A stretch of DNA of 64,000 nt, taken from contig JAIWZP010000002.1 of NCBI GenBank assembly GCA_025201375.1, forward strand, positions 682,001 through 746,000. Direction: 5' to 3'. Below, piece after piece: positions 19,462-32,075 of the stretch. This DNA comes from Gongronella butleri. Its lineage: Eukaryota > Mucoromycota > Mucoromycetes > Mucorales > Cunninghamellaceae. A model generated the notes under the pieces. The model did no database searches. It had not been told where the DNA came from and saw nothing but the letters and a program-made list of their open reading frames with translations. A program made the translations under genes and the position numbers. Each line of letters opens with the position of its first letter. Position 1 is the first letter of the stretch.

Positions 19462-22400
19462 ATGCAGGCCTTTGCAAAGCGCGACCAATGGCCCGGCCAT
19501 CACGAGAAAAAGACAACCATGCTAATCGAGCAATCGTGGAAGCATGTGCTTGCCATTGCACGCAATGACATGGACCAAATCCCATTGCGTCTCACAACAG
19601 CGACTAGTCCGCCTTTTGCCGAAAATGCGCGCGACTCTGACGCGCTGCCGTCACCATCGCCTCCGCCACCACCGCGCCCGCGCCAGACGGCAGCAGCACA
19701 AGGAGGCGCAGACAACCCATCACCGCAGCATCGAATTTTGGTCCAGCAACACCATAATGATCATTATGATCGTGAAAGACTGATGGTCCAAGCATTGGAC
19801 ACGTTGTTTGCATTGGCGTGCGAAGGTACTTTTTTTTGCAAAAGAGAGAAAGAAAATGAGAGCGAAAAAGAAAAAGAATCCAAGGCAAAAGCGAGAATGA
19901 CGTCATTGGGGCCGCAACCAAAGAAGAAATCCAATGCACACACTACTGACTTGCTCCCCCCCCCCCTTTTTTTTACTTTTTTTATTATTCTAGGCCATGG
20001 CTATGTGACTTTTTTGGTCACCATGGTGAGCATTTTAGACCCCGAGTGTCCCGTGTCCATGGCCTTTTTGTCGCACGTGATCGACCGCGCTACGCTGCCA
20101 TCCAAGGACACGCTGCGCCGCGTGTCACCTGCCATCCTGGCCAAGGTCACGTTGCCACACTCGTCCTCATCGGTATGTTCGCCGTCGTCGTCGTCCTCTC
20201 CCATCCGTGAATTGAAGCAAATGCGGACGTGGCACCGATGGCCATCCTGGAACACCAAGAAAAGCCATTCGACGCGTCATGACGCGCAACACGAATTGGA
20301 GCAATTGGAGCAAGGCCATTTGAAGCGCAATGCCGTGATCATTTGGGCCATTCTTGCCGAAAAATTCGCGGGTGACATGGTTTACACTCTTTGGTCTGAT
20401 GAGGTCGCCTCGTTTCTCATCCAACTCGTGGCCAGAGACCGTGACGCGTCGCACATCCGTCTCTATGCCCTGCTGGCCATTGAAAATTTTGCATTGACAG
20501 GTAAATCTTTAATGCGACGAAGAAAAAAAATCATCATTTTGATCGCGAACTTTGGCTGTTCTTTTGCAGGCGACATCAAATCCAAGATCCTCCAGCATCC
20601 CGAAAACATCCACGACGCGCTGAAAAAGGCAATGGACGATTGTGTTTCCGCCGACGACGGAATGGATGTGGTCATGGACGACGAAGCCGCGTTTGACGCA
20701 GACGACGAAGGTCATGGCTTGGATGACGACGATGATGACGCGCTCGCACCGCCATTGAGCCACGTGTCCACGGTCTTGCGCTACTTTAGTGCACAGAGGG
20801 ACAGGTTGTCAATGCAGATGGGCAAATTGTCGATTCACAAGAATAAATCGCCGCGCTGGCCGCGCACGCGTCGCGACCACGTGCGAAACGCGTCGGTATC
20901 GACCTCTTCCACGGACCAATTGCCGTCGTTCCTGCCTGACAACACGCCGCCCCCCAGCCGCCTATCCCTGGCGCATATGTCGGATCTGCGTCCAATATCG
21001 ACGCATCGGCGTTCTGTGGCCAGTTTTCCACGGTCTCCAACGCTATTGATGGATGATGCCATCTCGTCGCTCAACCTCAGTGATTATGAAGCATCCCAAG
21101 ATGCCATGCTCATGGCGCCAACGCCCACAACACCTCAAACCCAGCAAAAACACCAAAACGTCGATGCCAATGTGGCCTCTGCAGTGCTACACGCACGCGC
21201 ACGCGACACAGCCCCGCGCGTGGCCGATCTGCATCGCATGGAACTTGCTCATGCTGCTCAATGGTCATTACACAACGTGTTTGGTAAAAAAAAAAAAATC
21301 AAAGAAAGAGAAAAATATATTCATCTATCTCATTTTTTTTTATTTTGGACAATGTGGCGATATAGGCACCAACGACGACAAGGTAGGCACCTGCAAAGCC
21401 AGTAGCAAAATGTTGAATTATATTTTAATTCCTTTTTTTTCCAAAACAGCAACACGCGTCGTGGGATTTAGAGGGACATCATGTTATCGTCAATCCGTTT
21501 GATGCGACGCCTCATTGGAAATTGGGCGGCAATGGGCTGGAGGTAAGGGGCACAAAGGGAAAAGGAGGGAGTGGATGCCTACTCACGGACGATTCTGCAT
21601 AGATACGCAATGATCGGCCTCATTTTGAATCAATTCGAGCTACAACGTGTGTCAAGCAGGGCAAATGGTACTATGAGGTATTACTCGTGTCGGATGGCAT
21701 CATGCAGATTGGCTGGTGCACCAGTCGATGCCGATTTGTGCCCGAAGAGGGCTATGGCGTCGGCGATGACCAGGTAACGCGTTGAAAAGAAACAAAAAAC
21801 CAAAAGTGATGACTCATTTCTAATATGGGAACGCTTCTCTTATAGCATGGCTTTGCTTTTGACACGTATCGCTCGGCAGTGTGGGTAAGGCTCGCTTTGC
21901 TAATGACCGCTTTTTCACGATTACGATAGCACGTTTTTTTCGCGATTTTTAACCTTTTGCCTCCTTTATTAAAAATAGGCCAATGGTACGGCTGTGTACC
22001 CACAAGCACAGCAACATCAGCCATTGTTCCGATGCCGCGCCGGCGACGTGCTTGGTAGCTATTTAGACCTGGAGCAAGGGATTTGCTCTTTTTTCGTGAA
22101 TGGACGCGACGTGGGGATGACAGTTGCTTTTGAGCACGCGTCGTCGGTGCATGGGGGACAAATGGAGGGTCTGTATCCTTCTTTTAGTCTGACGACGCAC
22201 CAACACATCAAAATCAACTTTGGTCGCGACCCATGGTGGCACCCGCCGCAATTGCCTGCAAACGAGCAGTGGCATGGCATCCATGACGCGGCCAATCAGC
22301 TGTCGGGCGACTTGCTGGCGCGCATCGTGACCTGGAGCGCGCAGCGTCCATACCGCGACGTGTACGAGCCTGGCGCGGCCATTGGAACGACGGACATGGA

Positions 22401-22809
22401 CGTGGACATGGACGTGGACGAGGACAACCATGCCTTGGCTGGCCTGACACGTGTCCACGTACACGACGCGTTGCCTGACGCGTCGCGGACGTCGTCCATC
22501 AAGGCGTACAATGCTCAAGATCTGGATTGGGACGGCCCTCTGTGCACAATGTGCTTTACAGAGCCCAAAATGGCGTCCCTCATACCCTGTGGTCACGGCG
22601 GCTGGGGTGCGGCGTGTGCTAAGCTACTTGACTCATGGTAAAAGCCCTGTTTTAGCCTCCCAAAAAGACCGATTCGTGCACGAGACTTTTTCATTCATCT
22701 CCAATTTCTTGCCTTTTCTCCCATTTTTTTTTTTTTTTTTTTTTTTGCTAGTCCCCTCTGCCGCAGCCCAATTGAAAGCATCCAGGAACACGAGATCACC
22801 ATGGAATAG
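19462..22809 (+). CDS. RSPRY1: RSPRY1-like protein: helical N-terminus, SPRY domain and C-terminal RING
   Basis: Probable E3 ubiquitin ligase. Nine exons: 19462-19825, 19994-20500, 20570-21283, 21366-21382, 21450-21542, 21603-21773, 21846-21884, 21979-22637 and 22752-22809. They encode 873 residues. The N-terminal half has RSPRY1-like helical blocks ([41 protein letters not shown]) broken by long acidic and Ser-rich inserts. The SPRY core follows ([47 protein letters not shown]). The RING begins at Cys824 (CTMC, then CGH) and ends after the last splice in CPLC. Exon 4 is a 17-nt microexon. The plant and animal relatives are shorter, because the acidic insert (about residues 310-560) is extra here. 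The start could be further upstream. Confidence 0.85.
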
Positions 22810-23126
22810 ACTTTTTTTTTTCCCATGGACGATAATCAAGCAAAACAAAAAGCATGTGATTGCAGATGCGTTAGAAAAAAAAACGCGCGTTGAATAATCG
22901 ATTGCAAATAAATAGCGAGCTTTTTATTTTGGCAAGTGTCAGCAATGAAGACTGTGAACATGCACACACACAAAAAAAAAAAAAAAGTAAAAATAATAAA
23001 AAGCAGATGGAAGGGGAAGTGATGGTGGGGGGATATGAAAGAAAAAGGAGCGTTAAGGGACAAAAGACAACAAAATTAGGCGGGGGGTGGCGGGTACGTA
23101 AAGAAAAAGATGTACAAGAGGATCTA
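22810..23126. other. convergent spacer
   Basis: The 3' flanks of the RSPRY1-like and PRL genes, with A-runs. Nothing else was recognised. Confidence 0.5.
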
Positions 23127-23911
23127 CTATTGGTCGGTCTTGCTGCTGCTGTGGTTGCTTGAGAACTTGAACATGCGGCCAAGGGACGAAAGGGAATAAT
23201 TGCTCGTGGAGGATTTGGGCTTGAGCAAGCGCTTGTAGGAATCCTAAAGCAAGGGGGGAGAGGAAGAGGATGAGCAAATGGCCGGTTATGGGCGCGTCTT
23301 TTCTTGTTTTTTTCTTTCTCTTATTGCATTACCAAGAACATGATTTGGGGCTTATTAAAGGCACCGCGGCGCTTTGAGCGGATGAATTCGATGGCGTCAA
23401 GGGGCTTCATGCCCATTTCAATAAGAGCAATGGCCACGAGGACGGGGGCACGACCGAGGCCAGCGACGCAGTGGACGGCGATCATGGGCTTTTTGTTGCT
23501 CTTCTCATCAAGCGGCAAATTCTTGACTTTTTCGACGAGCTGCAACCAATCGCGGATGATATTGAGTGGCGGGATGCCGCCATCCTTGAAGGGCAAGTCG
23601 ACAACCTGGATATTGTGCTCGGCAAGTCGCTGCGCCTGGTACGTCGGCTGGCAGCATCGCACCACCGCGTACACCGACATTTGCAGAAACTCGTGCAAAT
23701 AAAATCCGAGGGTACTTTCCGTGGGACAATCCAAGATCAGATATTGCAATTGGGTATTGGGGCACTCGATCACCGTCAGCATCCGGCCCAACGGCGACTC
23801 GGTGCGTGTTGCCGTCGGCGCTTGTGCCGCCGCCGTCAAATGCTGCTGGTGTTGAGCCTGGGGCTGCGCCTGTTGTTGTTGTTGCTGCTGCTTTTCGTTC
23901 ACGTGCACCAT
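23127..23911 (-). CDS. PTP4A: PRL/PTP4A-type protein tyrosine phosphatase
   Basis: Two exons, 23911-23333 and 23243-23127, giving 231 residues. The signature HCVAGLGRAPVLVAIALIE is the PRL-specific CX5R loop, with Ala in place of Ser/Thr after the Arg. The general-acid loop is DLPFKDGG. After the catalytic loop comes EFIRSKRRGAFN, also PRL-like. An N-terminal extension of about 45 residues is Gln-rich. The C-terminus (SSSKTDQ) lacks both the polybasic tail and the CaaX prenylation box found in animal PRLs, so plasma-membrane anchoring by prenylation is not expected. The natural substrate of the family is debated; CNNM magnesium transporters are known partners in animals. The upstream spacer to 24707 is the likely promoter. 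Confidence 0.9.
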
Positions 23912-24707
23912 GGCGGAATCAATGCAAAAAAAAAGAGGATTTGGATCAACAGAGAGCAAGAAAAAAGGGAATGCAATCAAAAAGGGACAAAAAACAATGA
24001 GATGACACCAAGGCTAGCGCTGAAAAAGGTGACAGATGGGTAAATCAAGGCAAGAGAGGAGCTACAAGCGTACAGGGTGACAACGTTGTTAAGATGGGCA
24101 ACGAAGCGGATAAAAAAGAAAAGAAAAAAAGAGTGGGAGAGACAGACTACAGGGAGATGGAGAGAAAAAATATGCAGATATAGTAATAAAAAAAAAAGAA
24201 AGAAAGAAAAGGCGAGACGGTGGGTGTGTCTGTTGGTGAGTGTGGTTCTAGCTGTGCAAGTGGAAGATAAAAGGCGTGGAGCGAGCGGGGGTGTGAGTGA
24301 GAAAGCGTGCTTTCGACAAGAAAAAGGCTGTTGCAAGTTACGTGATGAGTGTCGTGTCTAGTCGATAAGCAAAATGAGGGTGTTGACAGTAGGAGAGAAG
24401 CCGGCAGTGCTGTCAAGAGTCAATTGGAGGGACTTGTAGGGTGGACGAGCTGCCATAAATAACAAAAAGATGTTGCAAAAGAGACAAAGAGAAAAGAAAA
24501 AGGGAAAAAAAAAAAAAAAAAGATATCGTGCCCAGCTGGTGAAAAAAAAAGATACATTTTGCGAGTTGTTGTCCGCCGGGGCGGATTTTGTGTAACCCTA
24601 AATTGGTCTTTCCCTTGGAATTGGTGTGTAAAAAAAATCCTTTTTCTTTTAATTTGCATGAATGATGGACAAAGAGGGACAGAGAGAGAAAAAAAAAGAC
24701 ACACGCG
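23912..24707. other. promoter-side spacer of the PRL gene
   Basis: This lies between the PRL start and the end of the RabGAP gene. It has several A-runs and purine-rich tracts on the plus strand. No gene or repeat family was recognised. Confidence 0.4.
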
Positions 24708-26174
24708 CTAATCCTGGCCCATCAGTCGCTTTAGGTCGTCGACACGCTGGCGCAAGCTTTCACGCTCATTTTCACTGTTGGCATACAAGACCTTGATGTC
24801 AACGACCATTTTCTCCATGTAAGCGAGCTGTTCCTCCAATGCTGTATTGCGCTGGATCAATGCTGCGTTTTTGGCGCCCAGAACCTCGAGCTCGTCCTTG
24901 ACGCGCAGCTCAATGTCCTCTGGCAGCGTGTCCAGCGCCTTTTTGAGATCGTTCGACTGCTGCCTGAGCGCGTCGTTCTCATCATTGATACGCGCAATGT
25001 CCATCTTGGTCTCAATCAGCTGCGTCGTCACTTGGGAATGCTCCTTGTCCAGATCCGTGATGTTGGTCTCTAGCTGCTTCACCGTGTCTGTCAACAGCTT
25101 GTTTTGGCGCCGCAACGTGTCAATTGCCTCGGCCTCGGAGTTCGCCTTGGCGCTCTCCGACTGATAGTCCTTGGCAAGACGATCCAGTCGTTTGGGAATA
25201 ATGTTGATGGTATAGGCGTCGGTCAACAGCGCACTAAAGTCGCCCTGAAGGGCGGCAAAAACAAAAAGACGTGAGTATGCCAATATTATCAATTTTTTTT
25301 ATGCTTTTACCTTGTAGGCTTCAAGCACGTCATTCTTGAGGAACTGCAGCAGGGCATCAAAGTCCATGCTGAGCAGCGATGCTTGATTCTTTTGTAGCAG
25401 GGCGAGAGAAAGGCGGAGCAATGCCTCAACACCCTGCGACAAGATCAAATCATAGACGCGGAACACAAAGTCAAAGGAGAATTTGTATGCAAAAAGTGTC
25501 ATGATCCACTGCGATGCAAACATATCTGAGCGGATGCCTTGGTTCTCAAAGTGGCGGTGCAAATGCGGCAATTGGTCAAAGATCAGGCCATCCAGCTGGT
25601 ACATGCGCTGGTGCAGCAGCGTCAATTGCGGCGTGAAGTGGCCCTTGAGCTGGTACTTGTCCATCAACTTGACTAGCACGCTAAATGCCTCTTCCTCGGG
25701 CATCTAGAAAGCGAAAAAAAAAAAGGCGCAAAAAAAACATAAAAAAATCAGCCAAAATTCCTTGTTTTTCGCTGCATTTGCACTTTACGTTCATTAAAAG
25801 GGGCCCAACAACGAATTGGAGGCCCTGGCAATACCCTGTTTCGGGATCAAAGAGACTGTAGGCTTTGACGACGTTGAACAGAGCGTCTTGGCCATCTTTG
25901 CTCTGAAAGTACTCGTGATGAGGAAACGTGCGCTCCAAATCACGCAAAATGGCCTTTTCGTAGACAGATGTCTCGCTCAGCAGCTGCATGTACCGCTGCT
26001 CCAGCTTGACGTCCTTTGCCCTGGCAAACAACTGCCACACCATGCCGCGCAGCCCCTGGGGCACGCCGCGTTGCACGTGCACAAGCAGCACCTGCGGCTC
26101 AGATTTCGCAATCTTGTCATAATTCGAGATCACCTGCGACCAGAAATCTGTAGGAAAAAAAAAAAGTCAACACC

Positions 26175-26208
<34 letters not shown>

Positions 26209-26738
26209 CGCGTCTCACTCTTTAATTCGCTTTTCTCCTTTTTTTTTTTTTTGCGCGTCATTTTACTGCAAGGCTCGCATAGATTGCTTCCTTTTCCCCT
26301 TTTCTTACCCCAATCAATATCATCCGCTTCTGGCACAACTTGCTCCTGATGCTGCTCGTCCGTTGATGGCTCGTGCGTTGCGTCGTGGCCATTTTGCGAC
26401 ACGGTGTCATTTTCAAGATCCCCCGCCTGATTTGGCTGGGGTGTCGGCGGCTCTTGTTGAGGCTGCTGCTGCTGTTGCTGTCCATTGTCACCAATATTGT
26501 CGTCTTCCTCGTCTTGCTCGGCTACCATTTCTTTTGGCGCGTTCAAAGACATGCCCAGCTTGACAGGTGTGGGCGAGGCATCGGCCGCTGTCACGGTGCC
26601 TCGTCGACGACGGCCCCCTTTGGCGGGCTGCACGGGGCTGCTGTGTGATGAAGGCGCCTTGTCGTCCGAGGCTAGCGTCGTCGCGTCATTCTGCGTCGCA
26701 GACACGTTGGAGACTTGAATGATATCAGCCGAGGCCAT
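24708..26738 (-). CDS. GYP5: Gyp5-like TBC-domain RabGAP with C-terminal coiled coil
   Basis: GTPase-activating protein for Rab GTPases in Golgi/exocytic traffic. Four exons: 26738-26309, 26147-25789, 25703-25311 and 25244-24708. They give 572 residues. Residues 1-143 are disordered and acidic, with a Gln run. The TBC domain spans about 144-395. It starts DFWSQVISNYDKIAKSEP, and has RGVPQGLRGMVWQ, the arginine-finger motif ILRDLERTFP, and the glutamine-finger motif GYCQGLQFVVGPLL. Both catalytic fingers are present, so the enzyme looks active. From about 400 to the end is a long heptad-rich coiled coil (KQLETNITDLDKEHSQ and neighbours), as in Gyp5/EVI5 relatives. Intron 1 is 161 bp and contains a long pure T run in the sense direction. 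Confidence 0.9.
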
Positions 26739-28337
26739 GATGAGAGCGCGAAAAGAAATAAAGTCGTCAAAAAAACAAGAAAGAAAAAAGAGAGAGAAAA
26801 AATAGGGGATCAACATTTTGTGCCACGGCAATTACATTGCTATTTTTAGGCACGACAGGCCCCGCCAGGCGCCAGCCAATGCTCTTTGCACAAAGGTTTC
26901 CGCAAGCCAGTCGCTCAGTAAACAATGATCCATTGGAACAAATGATCAGTGTGCCCATTGGCCAACCTTGGCTCCTCTTTTGACAATAGTGCATCTTTTA
27001 TTTTTGGATAATTCTTCAAAAAAAATTGATGCGTTGCGCAATGCAGATGAGTCCTAGCGGGAATTGTCAGCGCGCCTTGGGAGGGCAGGCAAGTCGGGCG
27101 CTCGGGCCAAGGTATGATATGACACCGAATTACAGTACGGTACATGAGGGCGCAGCAAGACAAAAAAGATCGATGCCACATCTGCTTTAGTTTACAGTAT
27201 GCGTTCATCTTTTCATCTACGATCTACCTGCCTGTCCATGAATCCATTCACAAATGAAAAAAAACCAGTCAACATCTCAGCAACTGTTCGAGAAGTGCAC
27301 AAAAAGCACGACTTTCATCCGTTTTGGATTTTTGCACACGAATACTGTATCAAAGTCTGATCATCTTTTCTTTTTTCAATCGAGGCAAGCGATTCCATTT
27401 GTAAAAAAAAAAGACAAACATCGATATGATACAATTTAGTCCGTCAGTAGTGTAATGTAAAGCGTTTGGTCTGTTCACATTTCAAGGATTCAATCTCAGT
27501 AGACAGAAATCAGAAACTGATGCGTGCTACGTCGTACTGTATCGATGATGATACTGTAGGTACGTACACTGCAGTACAAAAACTCACAAGCCACAACACA
27601 TTCACTTTTTAAAACACAAATACTGTACATACTGTAAAAAGCGTGCTTTTCAAACTTTGGCTGCCTGCTGTGCCTCCAGAATTTTTTTACAGCCTAGTTG
27701 CCCGCCAATGAAAGACGCGCTACCACGCAAACTACGGCCCAGTGCTTGAGGCGAACCCACCCGATTTTTTTTGAACTCGAAAATGCCAAAACCCTCGTAT
27801 TTGTACTATTTTGCATTCACCTCGTCATCTGCATGGTTAACCCCACTCAAAAATAGCTGCATCGAAGTCGGCGCAAAATTTGCAACAAAAAAGCTTAAAC
27901 CCCCAAAGCGCTACGGCCACTTTTGAGAAATTCAGGGGTCACTCAGGGGTCACACATTTCAATCTCAGAAAATGCCAAATTTGGGGAAATTCGAACTCCG
28001 AGTGATCAACGCATCCCAAACAGGTAACTCCGACAATTTGCTATTGGCTGACAACATGGCAAATTGGCCCAACTTAAGAAAAAGCCCAAAGAGTAGTAGT
28101 GACGCATGAACGGCGATCGACTGAGAAAAAGTGCCTACTTTGGGCAAGATTGTTTTGCAAAAATTTAAGGTTTGAGACTTTCAAATTAAGGTGCGTAAAT
28201 TGCATCGAAAAGTTTTTTACTGTATTTTTTTATTTTTTATTTTGCAACTTTTTATGCGCTGAGTGGTGGTGCAGGCTGGTGAAGAAATGACCGATGCAAA
28301 AAGTTAAAACTCAAGCTAGCACGCTACAAGTCATCCC
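26739..28337. other. gene desert, left part
   Basis: AT-rich DNA without a supported gene. Words of the type TACTGTA/TACAGTA are frequent (27109-27160, 27551-27580, 27621-27636). Frames are short and lack motifs. Confidence 0.5.
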
Positions 28338-28465
28338 ATTAGATGCTTTGCCTCCCTGTTTGTTATTAAAACTGGAATAAAAATCGAGGGTCGATTAGAC
28401 CGTTGTCGATCAAATAGCGATCAAATATTTCGATGGAAAAGTGGATTTTCTCTGCGAGTTTTAGC
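28338..28465. repeat. second copy of the 130-bp segment in the Helitron 3' region
   Basis: Same orientation and order of words as 11745-11870, at perhaps 80% identity by eye. No Helitron-type hairpin/CTAG follows, so it is either a fragment or an independent repeat that both loci share. Confidence 0.6.
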
Positions 28466-29480
28466 CTTCCAACGATGAAACTGGTCTCATTCGATAGAGA
28501 TTCAACAGCTGCTTACGACATGACGTTATTAAAATCACCGATGGTTGTTCTTCCAGTTGATGTCTGAAAAGCGGGTTTGAAAAATAATCCAATGCTTGAT
28601 CGACTTTTGCAAGCAAGCGTGCAACGTTCGTTCATCATCGGGCGAATAAACAATCCAAAAATGACATTCAAGTGTGACCCTTTCGATTGATGCTCTTTTC
28701 ACCGCGATCCGCAAAATATTTCGACAAACTGTGCTAAAATTGTGAAAATAACGGCATTTTGGATTCATCTGCGCAATGACGACCAAGCAAGTCAGCCTCT
28801 GGGTTTTAAGAGCTGTAAGAAATGAACGCTGCCACGAAATACGTAACATAATACATAATACAGCAACACATTAGTTTGGAGTAGCGATCCAGCCATGGCT
28901 TGTAGTAGTCTTTGAAACCAAATTTGTGAAAATCATAAAATTGTCGACTATATCCTAATCATCCACCGATTTTAATGTTTCTTTATGAATTGAAGTGTCA
29001 AAATTACCTAATGGCTAATTTTGGCACCGATCCGATTACGGTTTGTGGCGGTCAGCATTGTTTTTGTGGAAATTCGTGAAATCAGTGCCTACTGTTGTAT
29101 CTCAACAACGGCCACAATGAGATGATGATTTTCAAAATCGCGATTTTCACGGTTTTTCCAAGCAAGGGGGGTCAGTCGACCATTTTTCGGACCAGTACAG
29201 ATGTTAGGCCCCCCAGATCCGCAGCACAGATTGCAGATCACTCTATTTTATTTTTCTTTTCTTACGCGCTCGCTGCGCCATCTCTGATCTAGATGACGCT
29301 CCTCGCGCTTCCATAGACCTTTCCAAACGCCCATCTTTCCATCTACCTATCAAAACGCCAATCATGATCCATACAAAACGCCCATCTACAATTCCCAAGA
29401 CGCGATGGACCATTCCAGATCGAAACACCCAAATAGACGCGTCTTGCCGCAGGCTTCATATTAGAATATTCCCTTAATTT
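28466..29480. other. gene desert, middle part
   Basis: No gene seen. A stretch near 29045-29085 resembles 985-1020. From 29280 a pyrimidine-rich segment with repeated aaaacgcccatct / aaacgccaatc words (near 29318, 29350 and 29376) leads into the TATA element below. Confidence 0.4.
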
Positions 29481-29486
29481 CAAAAC

Positions 29487-29516
29487 TATAAAAGGACACC
29501 CGCTTTGCGGATGTCC
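29487..29516 (+). promoter_or_regulatory. orphan TATA box and hairpin
   Basis: TATAAAA at 29487-29493 is directly followed by an inverted repeat, GGACACCCGC-TTT-GCGGATGTCC (29494-29516, one mismatch in ten). A pyrimidine-rich leader follows, then caataaa, then ATG at 29594 that opens only 37 codons. This looks like a real promoter, possibly from a solo LTR or a lost gene, but no downstream gene is visible. Confidence 0.4.
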
Positions 29517-29707
29517 TTCCCCTTTTTTCCCTTACCGTTCTCATCTGTTCTTTCCAATTGCTCCCCCTCTTGCTTACTCAATAAACCATATTCATGTCGC
29601 CACAAATCAAGGAAGAGACGATCGATGTTGCTATCAACGGTATGGCCGACCCCGGCCATGACAACAGAAGAACTCCAGTAGCTACCGTAATGATATCATA
29701 CCGGTAG

Positions 29708-30233
29708 TACAGTACTACAGTAGTGAATTTTGGTTTTTTCTTGCTTGGCTGGATCATCATCGCCGCGCCAGGCGCCACTCATCACACCACGTGTTCATAC
29801 ACTTACGTACAGTATCATCATACTGTTGTACCTCCACGTGAGAGGATACTGTACATACAGTAGGAGGATGCATGATGACTGACCACCACCATCGAGCGAG
29901 AATACAGTAATGAGCCCAGCAGCGACGCCATGATGGCCAGCCAGCATCCAGCAGCACGCACGAGCTCCTTCTCGGAAAGCTTGGTGGTCTGCCCGACTGC
30001 CCTCTTTTTCATCATCATCCTGGCGGGCGTCAATGATGATTTTGCGCAGCCGTTCTCTGCTGCCTTTTTCCACACCAGACACCACGCACAACGATTCACA
30101 ACACGACCCATTTTTAATATACGTATCGAACCTTTCAATTTCTGCTGTAGATGGCAAATAAAAAAAAAGGGTAAGGGGCGGCATTTGCTCTTCTGCCCTC
30201 TGCGTATGACCATCTGAATATTTCTTGATCACA
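29708..30233. other. desert next to the histidine phosphatase gene
   Basis: It contains the inverted pair tactgta-ca-tacagta (about 29847-29862) and similar words near 29705-29720. No gene was recognised. Confidence 0.4.
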
Positions 30234-31043
30234 CTAAACATTGGGAGGAGGCGTCTCGGCCATGAGATGGCGTACATCATCGGGGAGGGCAATGAGATGC
30301 GTGTTGCAGTTTGCAAACTCGATTTTGCCACTGGTGATGTCTCCTTGCGAGAGCACGACCTGGGTAATGGCTGTATTTCCATGGGATTTCAGTCCATTGC
30401 CACGGACACACTTGTAGTGGAGGATTTCTTGCCAATACCAGCCGAGGTTCTGCAAGACACCGCCGTGCGTCACGACCAGCACGTGTTTGTCCTGCTTGGC
30501 CACCGACGACGCGACCAATTTGTCAAACGCGAGGCGCACGCGCGACGCAAATTGCTCGAGCGACTCGCCGCCGTGCTCCATGATAAAATTGTCGTCGCAT
30601 CGGCCGCCAGAAAACACGGTTGAGATCGATTTGCCATCAAGATCGCCAAATGTGCACTCGCGCAGCTCGTACATCCATTCCACGGGCACCGACGGGTGAT
30701 GCGCAGAGATGGCGCGCGACGTCTGGTTGCAAAACATAATCGATAAGCTCTCCCTCCGTAATATCATCATAATTTTTTGTCCTTTTTTTTTGCGTACCTG
30801 TTTGCATCGTGTGAGGTCGCTGGAATAAATGCGATCAAACGTCTCACTGGCCAAGCGCTCTCCAGCAAGGCGCGCCTGTTCGACACCAAGCGCGGTCAAG
30901 TGCGAGTCTTTAAAGTGGGCAAACGTGAGTCAAGAGCATGTTTTGGCCAAAAAGTCACACCTACCCATATGCCCCTGCAAGATACGCTTATTGTTGGCGT
31001 CTGTGTTGCCGTGACGGATAAGCGTGATGCGCAAGTCGGTCAT
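30234..31043 (-). CDS. histidine phosphatase, phosphoglycerate mutase / fructose-2,6-bisphosphatase family
   Basis: Three exons: 31043-30965, 30907-30798 and 30722-30234. They give 225 residues. The catalytic RHG motif with its following residues (LIRHGNTDANN) is at the N-terminus. YSSDLTRCKQTSRAI carries the conserved arginine after the first splices. ELRECTFGDLDG holds the acid residue, and VVTHGGVLQNL the second histidine. All catalytic residues are present. The size and the FGDLDGKS segment fit the small broad-specificity phosphatases, or TIGAR/CobC-like enzymes, rather than glycolytic phosphoglycerate mutase. The substrate cannot be told from sequence. No neighbour suggests a pathway. 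Confidence 0.82.
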
Positions 31044-31303
31044 GAGAGTGTGCCTTGCAAGAAAAAAAAAAAAAGCGGGGAAAGAGAAAGAAAAGCGATC
31101 TGCGGGGTTTTGCCGCAGCTTCCACATTTGTCTTTTTGAGACAGGTCAAGGCACATGCACATTGATGAAGCGCAGCCAAAAATTTGGCTGAACTCGCCCG
31201 CCGTAGCCACCCAAATCAATGCAATTCTCCCCTGGCTAGGACGGAGGCTGCCGCAGCTTCTTTTTGAGCACGATGGATACACATCCCTGAACCTTTATTT
31301 CTT

Positions 31304-31336
<33 letters not shown>

Positions 31337-32075
31337 GAATGGCTGTCTATTCCAGGGCACGCACCACTTTGGCTCAAACCTCAAAGTAAAAGGCTGAAGT
31401 GGCTTTCGAGATTGCATTGTGCTACATTCATAAAGTGACTGCACACGCCAGCTCGCGAGCAATGTACTACCAGGCACAAGCGACGCATTGACACGCATGG
31501 TGGGCAGATAGAAAAGCGAGGAACATTCAGCAAACATCAGTGGTGCCCGCCACTTTCGCGCTTTCTTTTTTTTCTTTCAATTTTCTTTTTTACGTGGAAG
31601 GGGAGGGGCTACAAGAGTCGTGCTAACTTGGATCAGGCGACGCACAGATAGTTGATGGAGCGACGGCTTCGGCTCAATGACCATATTGGTCATAGCAAGG
31701 CAGGTACAAGAATGACACGTGCAATTCACCCGTCAATCCATTGAGCACGAACCAAGACCGTGCAGTCAATAAAAAGAAGAAGCTGTGGATGGCATAGGAC
31801 ATTGTCGAGACCATCCTGTCAATTTTGAAGGCGGTCCACAGATCATTGAGAGAGAATTAGCCATGGCATTCTTTGATTTTCCTCTGTCATCACTTTTTAC
31901 AAGGCCACAAAACTTGCTCATATGCAACCGGCGTTTCAATTGTGAGATACCCATAGGCTGGGCCTGAGCTGATGCAACGTGGAGAAATCAAAAAAAGCCA
32001 AGACCCGCCTCCTTTTTCTTTTTTTGCTTTCTTTTTTTTTTTTTCTTTTTTTTTTCTTTCTTCACGTCCACCTTT
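31044..32075. other. divergent spacer
   Basis: Promoter region between the histidine phosphatase (minus) and the first membrane paralog (plus). It contains a pure T run of about 26 (around 31309-31334) and a pyrimidine-rich leader just before 32076. No gene was recognised. Confidence 0.45.
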
